A DNA stretch of 64,000 nt from Sophora flavescens (lineage: Eukaryota; Streptophyta; Magnoliopsida; Fabales; Fabaceae). This document shows, in pieces, positions 59,946 to 64,000 of this stretch (the stretch's first letter is position 1; each line of letters begins with the position of its first letter). The stretch is from the NCBI GenBank assembly GCA_030762895.1, contig CM061067.1, positions 169,072,518 to 169,136,517 on the forward strand, written 5' to 3'. The position numbers were made by a program, and so were the translations under genes. Below the pieces are notes generated by a model. It saw only the letters and a list, made by a program, of their open reading frames with translations. It did no database searches and had not been told where the DNA came from.

Positions 59946-60480
59946 AGAAAGAATGCAATCTTTTATAATGCGTTTGATAAAGATAAATGATATTATAATT
60001 GATTGTCCATATTGATGAGGAGATCTCGTACAAATTTAAAAATTGTGTGTGTTTTTTTGACTGAATTAAAAATTGTATGTTAGTGCAATAGTATACCTTA
60101 AAATGTATTTAATATTTCCTTATATCATACATGAAATTTTCTTAAATTTAAAAGTGCATTAAAAGTGAATTATGATTATCCTCAGTGCATCAAATTTCTT
60201 GTGATTCAAAATTGTATATTTAGTAATTTCATTTTATAATCATATCTGCTGTTTTAATGCTGGATTTTTTTTAAAAAAAAATTAGGAGGAAAATTAAAGA
60301 AGGGCCCCAATCCCTTTGCTTCATGCTAATGAGCGACACATAAGAAAATGATGAAGTGGCATAGTGTGAGAGTGTCACATGTGAGAATTCCTATTGTATT
60401 GACCCGTGCCATATAACTATTTACAACTAACACAACATACAACTATTTACAACACATAAAAACATATACGAAAAATGAGG

Positions 60481-61147
60481 TGTTACGCTATCCATAGCAG
60501 AAAACTTCATAATACTAATGGGTTTTGTACTGGCCGAGGTTATTAACCCGGCCACCGAGCTCAAGTACCCGGCCCAGTCCGGAAATTAAGGATAATAAAT
60601 CAAAGATCATTTAATTAAAGAAATAAGATATTGATATTAAATCCTGATATTATCTAAAATAACCTTATCTGGTTAAAAGAGATAATATCCCTTAAATTAA
60701 GGAATCATATCTCAAAAGAGATATCAAGAGACAAATCATATCTCAAAAGAGATATTAAGAGATAAATCAAATCTCTGAAAGATATTAAGAGATAAATCAG
60801 ATCTCTAAGAGATAGGGGAATCCCATTATAAAAGAAGGAGTACCCCTCATAAGAAACTCACTTTTTCACTGAATCCCGGTAACTCTCCCTTAAGCGTGTT
60901 AGAGGAACTAGCGTCGACCAAGAGGCTCTCAGACAGTCCTTGCTCCCTAGTACTCGTCCGATACAAAATTAAGGGATCGAGATCACCGCCCCGCCAAGGG
61001 ATGAACTTAGAACTACGTCTGGCTTTGATTCCCACTGGGATACGTAGGACCGGAATCACTGAATTCTGTCAAGCCAAAATCTAAAACAATCCCCTTGGTT
61101 TCACGTTCTATGACGAGATTCTGACAAAACGGATCTTGGCAGGAACA
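60481..61147 (+). repeat. 5' LTR (boundary provisional) of a gene-carrying LTR element
   Basis: It ends GGAACA at 61147, two bases before a primer site. The start at TGTTACGC is a guess because the 3' LTR lies outside the window. Within it, 60700-60815 has a tandem repeat of ATATCTC...GAGATAT palindromes. ATTATAAAAGAAGG (about 60825) is a good TATA box, with transcription likely starting near 60860. Confidence 0.6.
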
Positions 61148-61149
61148 TT

Positions 61150-61168
61150 TGGCGCCCACCATGGGGCC
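61150..61168 (+). other. Primer-binding site of the right-end LTR element
   Basis: TGGCGCCCACCATGGGGCC is close to the TGGCGCCCACCGTGGGGC-type site of many plant gypsy-like and gag-only elements, as recalled from the literature. The tRNA identity was not determined. Confidence 0.75.
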
Positions 61169-61646
61169 GGAGTAAACTTTCCCCGGCCACACATTTTTCA
61201 TCATCCACGCCGTGATGAAATTCAGGCAAAAATGGCAAAATTCCCTGACTCGGGAGATGCTAGAGATCATTAGCATGACAATTTGGCTTCAAATATTGTC
61301 TCTCCGGAATATACGACCAAATCATTGAATTCAACACCTTAAAATAGGGACTCGGGAGATGCTCTGCCCCACCCAACCGAGATCTTCAACATCTCTGGAA
61401 CATTCCGAGAAAATTTCTCTCTCAAACGCCGCCATTTCATTACTTCCGCGAGTTTCAATCTGTAACGTTCGTGCCACCACACTCCGAGTCTGAGGCTGAG
61501 GTTGACACCACTCAGTTTTCGTTACTATTCATTTCGGTGAAGGTTTCTCCTACGTTTCAGTAACTCAATTCGAAACGGCGAGTCGTTACAGAAAAACATA
61601 AACATTGTGATTTGAAATCGAAGCCGTTATTTGGTGAGATCGATTG

Positions 61647-62520
61647 ATGGAGCAAAGCGAAACGGCTTTCGATTTGGCTTCGCGGAGATTGGTTAGGCAA
61701 TTGGATTTCACCGCTGTCCGTGGAGGCTCGGCACACCTCAAACTGCAGCAGTCGCCGTCTCAGTCGTCGTCGCTGCCGCATCCGTCGTGATTATATCCGC
61801 AGGGGCAGCAGCAGAGAGCTTCGCAGTCTCAGGTAATGCCGCAATTGCAAGCAGCTGCGCCGCCGCAGCTGGTTTCGCCGGTGCGTTCAATTCCACACCC
61901 GGTGCAGAAACTTCCGATGAAGATGTTGCAAGTTTCGAACCAAGAGTCTCCTAAATCACGGCCTCGGTATAATGTGGAGTTAAAAGACAGCACTCCAAAG
62001 AAACAAAAACAATGTAATTGAAAAAATTCTCGATGCCTCAAATTGTACTGTGAGTGCTTTGCAGCTGGGATCTATTGTGATGGCTGCAATTGTGTAAATT
62101 GTCATAATAATGTCGACAATGAAGCTACCAGACAAGAGGCGGTTGGAATAACATTAGAACGCAATCCAAATGCATTCAAACCAAAAATTGCTAGCAGTCC
62201 ACAAGGAAGAAATCAGGTTGCACAATAAAGGATGCCACTGCAAGAAGTCAGGTTGCCTTAAGAAGTATTGTGAGTGCTTCTAGGCCGATATCCTCTGCTC
62301 TGAAAATTGTAGAGGCATGGACTGCAAGAATTTTGAAACTAGTGATCAAAGAAAAGTACCTTTGTACGAAGAGTCTAGTTCACATCAAACAGGCAGCTAA
62401 TGCTGCCATCAGTGGAGCTGTTGGATCCTCCGGCTGTGGAACCCACATAACACCCAAGAAGAGGAAAATTCAGGAAATATTTTACAGGGGAAGATGGAGC
62501 AATTCAGGTTCTTAGGAGAT
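61647..62520 (+). pseudogene. CPP/TSO1-like (tesmin CXC-domain) gene copy, apparently spliced, broken
   Basis: Reading from the ATG at 61647, an N-terminal region (MEQSETAFDLASRRLVRQLD) leads to a Gln/Ser/Pro-rich stretch. A first CXC domain follows (RCLKLYCECFAAGIYC, DGCNCVNC), then the linker ([20 protein letters not shown]) and a second CXC domain ([25 protein letters not shown]). The end, AANAAISGAVGSSG, is in another frame. Intact relatives are nuclear DNA-binding proteins, including TCX subunits of DREAM-type cell-cycle complexes. Stops occur at about 61788 (TGA), 62017 (TGA, where a CXC cysteine should be), and 62281 (TAG). About 15 linker residues are missing between the domains. No introns interrupt the CXC region, where host genes are normally split. 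It cannot make a full protein. Confidence 0.85.
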
Positions 62521-62960
62521 AGGAGAGCACATCGAGTGCTTGACAAAAGATCAGGGTCAATGGACCATAGGAGGGCCATCCAATGTCATTATTCTTCTCG
62601 AAGAGCTGAAGAAGATATCTCGTAGAGCTGAAAAAAATATCTTACAGAGCTCAACCGGCACAGCTCGGTTTAGGAGAGCTCGACCATAGCAACTTCAGGG
62701 AATGCCTAGATCAGAGGCCGCAAAATGCCCAGGTGATATTATTCCTTAAATCTAGCTTAAAACTAATATGTTTTGGTATGTTTTGCTCCACGCCTTTAAT
62801 GTTGTGTTATGCAGCATCATATCAAGTTATTTATTTGAGCAAAGTGATGCTCGGCTGATACCACTCCCAGAGTCACAAGATTTGCGGCTACAAAGTGATT
62901 GAGCTCCGGCTCCCGAAAGATCAAGCTCTCCCTTGGAAAATAAAATTCCATCGGCTTCAG
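62521..62960 (+). other. Non-coding internal region of the LTR element
   Basis: Between the captured gene and the minisatellite. It has short repeats of GAGCTGAA(G/A)AA and CTCG around 62590-62690. No frame is recognised. Confidence 0.5.
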
Positions 62961-62974
62961 CACTCAGACACCAT

Positions 62975-63850
62975 AATTGAATCCTAAGCAGGAGATAAAG
63001 CCAAAACAGGCACTTGACTCCTAAGTAAGAGAAAAAACTACTTGACTCCTAAGCAGGAGATAAAGCCTAAGCAGGCACTTGACTCCTAAGTAAGAGAAAA
63101 GACTACTTCACTCCTAAGCAGGAGATAAAGCCTAAGCAGGCACTTGACTCCTAAGTAAGAGAAAAAACTACTTGACTCCTAGGCAGGAGATAAAGCCTAA
63201 GCAGGCACTTGACTCCTAAGTAAGAGAAAAAACTACTTGACTCATAAGCAGGAGATAAAGCCTAAACAGGCACTTGACTCCTAAGTAAGAGAAAAAACCA
63301 CTTGACTCCTAAGCAGGAGATAAAGCCTAAACAGGCACTTGACTCCTAAGTAAGAGAAAAAACCACTTGACTCCTAAGCAGGAGATAAAGCCTAAACAGG
63401 CACTTGACTCCTAAGTAAGAGAAAAAACTACTTGACTCCTAAGCAGGAGATAAAGCCTAAGCAGGCACTTGACTCCTAAGTAAGAGAAAAAACTACTTGA
63501 CTCCTAAGCAGGAGATAAAGCCTAAACAGGCACTTGACTCCTAAGTAAGAGAAAAAACTACTTGACTCCTAAGCAGGAGATAAAGCCTAAGCAGGCACTT
63601 GACTCCTAAGTAAGATAAAAAACTACTTGACTCCTAAGCAGGAGATAAAACCTAAGCAGACACTTGACTCCTAAGTAAGAGAAAAAACTACTTGACTCCT
63701 AAGCAGGAGATAAAGCCTAAGCAGATACTTGACTCCTAAGCAGGAGATAACACCTAAGCAGGTGCTAAACCCTGAAGAGGCCAACCGAAGCCTCTGCAGG
63801 TACTTGACTCCTAAGCAAGAGAAAAAACTACTTGACTCCTAAGCAAGAGC
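62975..63850 (+). repeat. 65-bp minisatellite, about 13 copies
   Basis: The unit is two related halves: ACTTGACTCCTAAGCAGGAG plus ATAAAGCCTAAGCAGGC (37 bp), then CTTGACTCCTAAGTAAGAG plus AAAAAACTA (28 bp). Units are highly homogeneous, differing by single bases (CTAAACAGG for CTAAGCAGG). Boundaries are irregular at the right end (63720-63850). There are no spacers, so it is not CRISPR-like. Confidence 0.95.
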
Positions 63851-64000
63851 CACATTCGACCGATTAAGATCAAAATGCCGAGCCTGTAAAGATGTATCAG
63901 GTAACATTAATCAATCCGGGTTAACATACCGAATCCATAAAAACGTTAGAAAATTTACAAAAAAAAACAAAAAGATTCACAACTAAAATAAGAAATTTCA

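Larger units (their letters stand above)
60481..64000 (+). mobile_element. LTR retrotransposon carrying a captured host gene (5' part; runs off window)
   Basis: LTR, primer site and a short gag-like start (ATG at 61232, MAKFPDSGDARDH then stop) are followed at about 61410 by sequence of a CPP/TSO1-like gene up to about 62510. Unrelated non-coding sequence and a 65-bp minisatellite follow to the window end. No polymerase is visible. This layout fits a non-autonomous element that has replaced its coding region with host transcript sequence. The 3' LTR would be needed to prove it. Confidence 0.65.

Noticed and set aside
59605..60015. Repetitive 125-136 codon frames
   Set aside because: They are translations of a minisatellite whose unit length keeps frames open; the same holds for 5618-6065, 36865-37072 and 43904-44095 within the copia LTRs.
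62975..63850. CRISPR-like regular repeats
   Set aside because: Tandem units with no unique spacers, in a plant nuclear sequence.

Overview
This is nuclear DNA from a flowering plant: spliced genes, a 5-copy polyubiquitin gene with a leader intron, a nuclear tRNA, nested LTR retrotransposons, hAT elements and several miniature inverted-repeat elements (MITEs). A eudicot is clear. A legume is my best guess, from the SIRE-like copia elements and the type of short inverted-repeat elements, but this is inference. The DNA is AT-rich and most of the window is repeats.

Layout: 2321-3343 (-) is an intronless gene for the oligosaccharyltransferase subunit OST3/OST6. From 4811 to 19451 there is a three-level nest. 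An outer element with TGTAACACC/GGTGTTACA ends holds a 3'-truncated Ty1/copia element (copia I, 5525-16362). Copia I is split inside gag by a complete non-autonomous Ty3/gypsy-type element (8099-13425) with two LTRs, an Asp-tRNA-type primer site and a perfect 5-bp target duplication. From 19452 to 27480 there are MITEs, AT microsatellites, a hAT-type MITE and one tRNA-Leu(UAG) gene on the minus strand. A four-exon xyloglucan endotransglucosylase/hydrolase gene (27489-28997, +) is followed by a second hAT-type MITE with perfect 8-bp duplications, another MITE, and a four-exon CRIPT gene (32223-34362, +).

From 35400 to 45920 a second Ty1/copia element (copia II) has inserted into a minisatellite-like AT repeat. 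It has both LTRs, although the 5' one is truncated, and a decayed gag-pol. It carries three purine tracts before the 3' LTR, which suggests Sirevirus affinity. 45920-49800 is non-coding with local duplications. The polyubiquitin gene (49921-51066, -) follows with its leader intron and TATA box. Then come a Stowaway-like MITE, a hAT element with a 5'-deleted but otherwise open transposase (54237-56122), a MITE with a 9-bp duplication, a single myosin motor exon remnant, and a free-standing minisatellite that resembles the repeat inside the copia LTRs.

The right end (60481-64000) is the 5' part of an LTR element whose gag region has been replaced by an apparently spliced, broken copy of a host CPP/TSO1-like (tesmin CXC) gene. 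This is followed by a 65-bp minisatellite, and the element runs off the window. The intact host genes (OST3/6, XTH, CRIPT, polyubiquitin, tRNA-Leu) are housekeeping or cell-wall genes with no shared pathway. The most unusual items are the captured CPP gene, the unknown Cys-rich ORF in the non-autonomous gypsy-type element, and the dense short palindromes in that element's LTRs.
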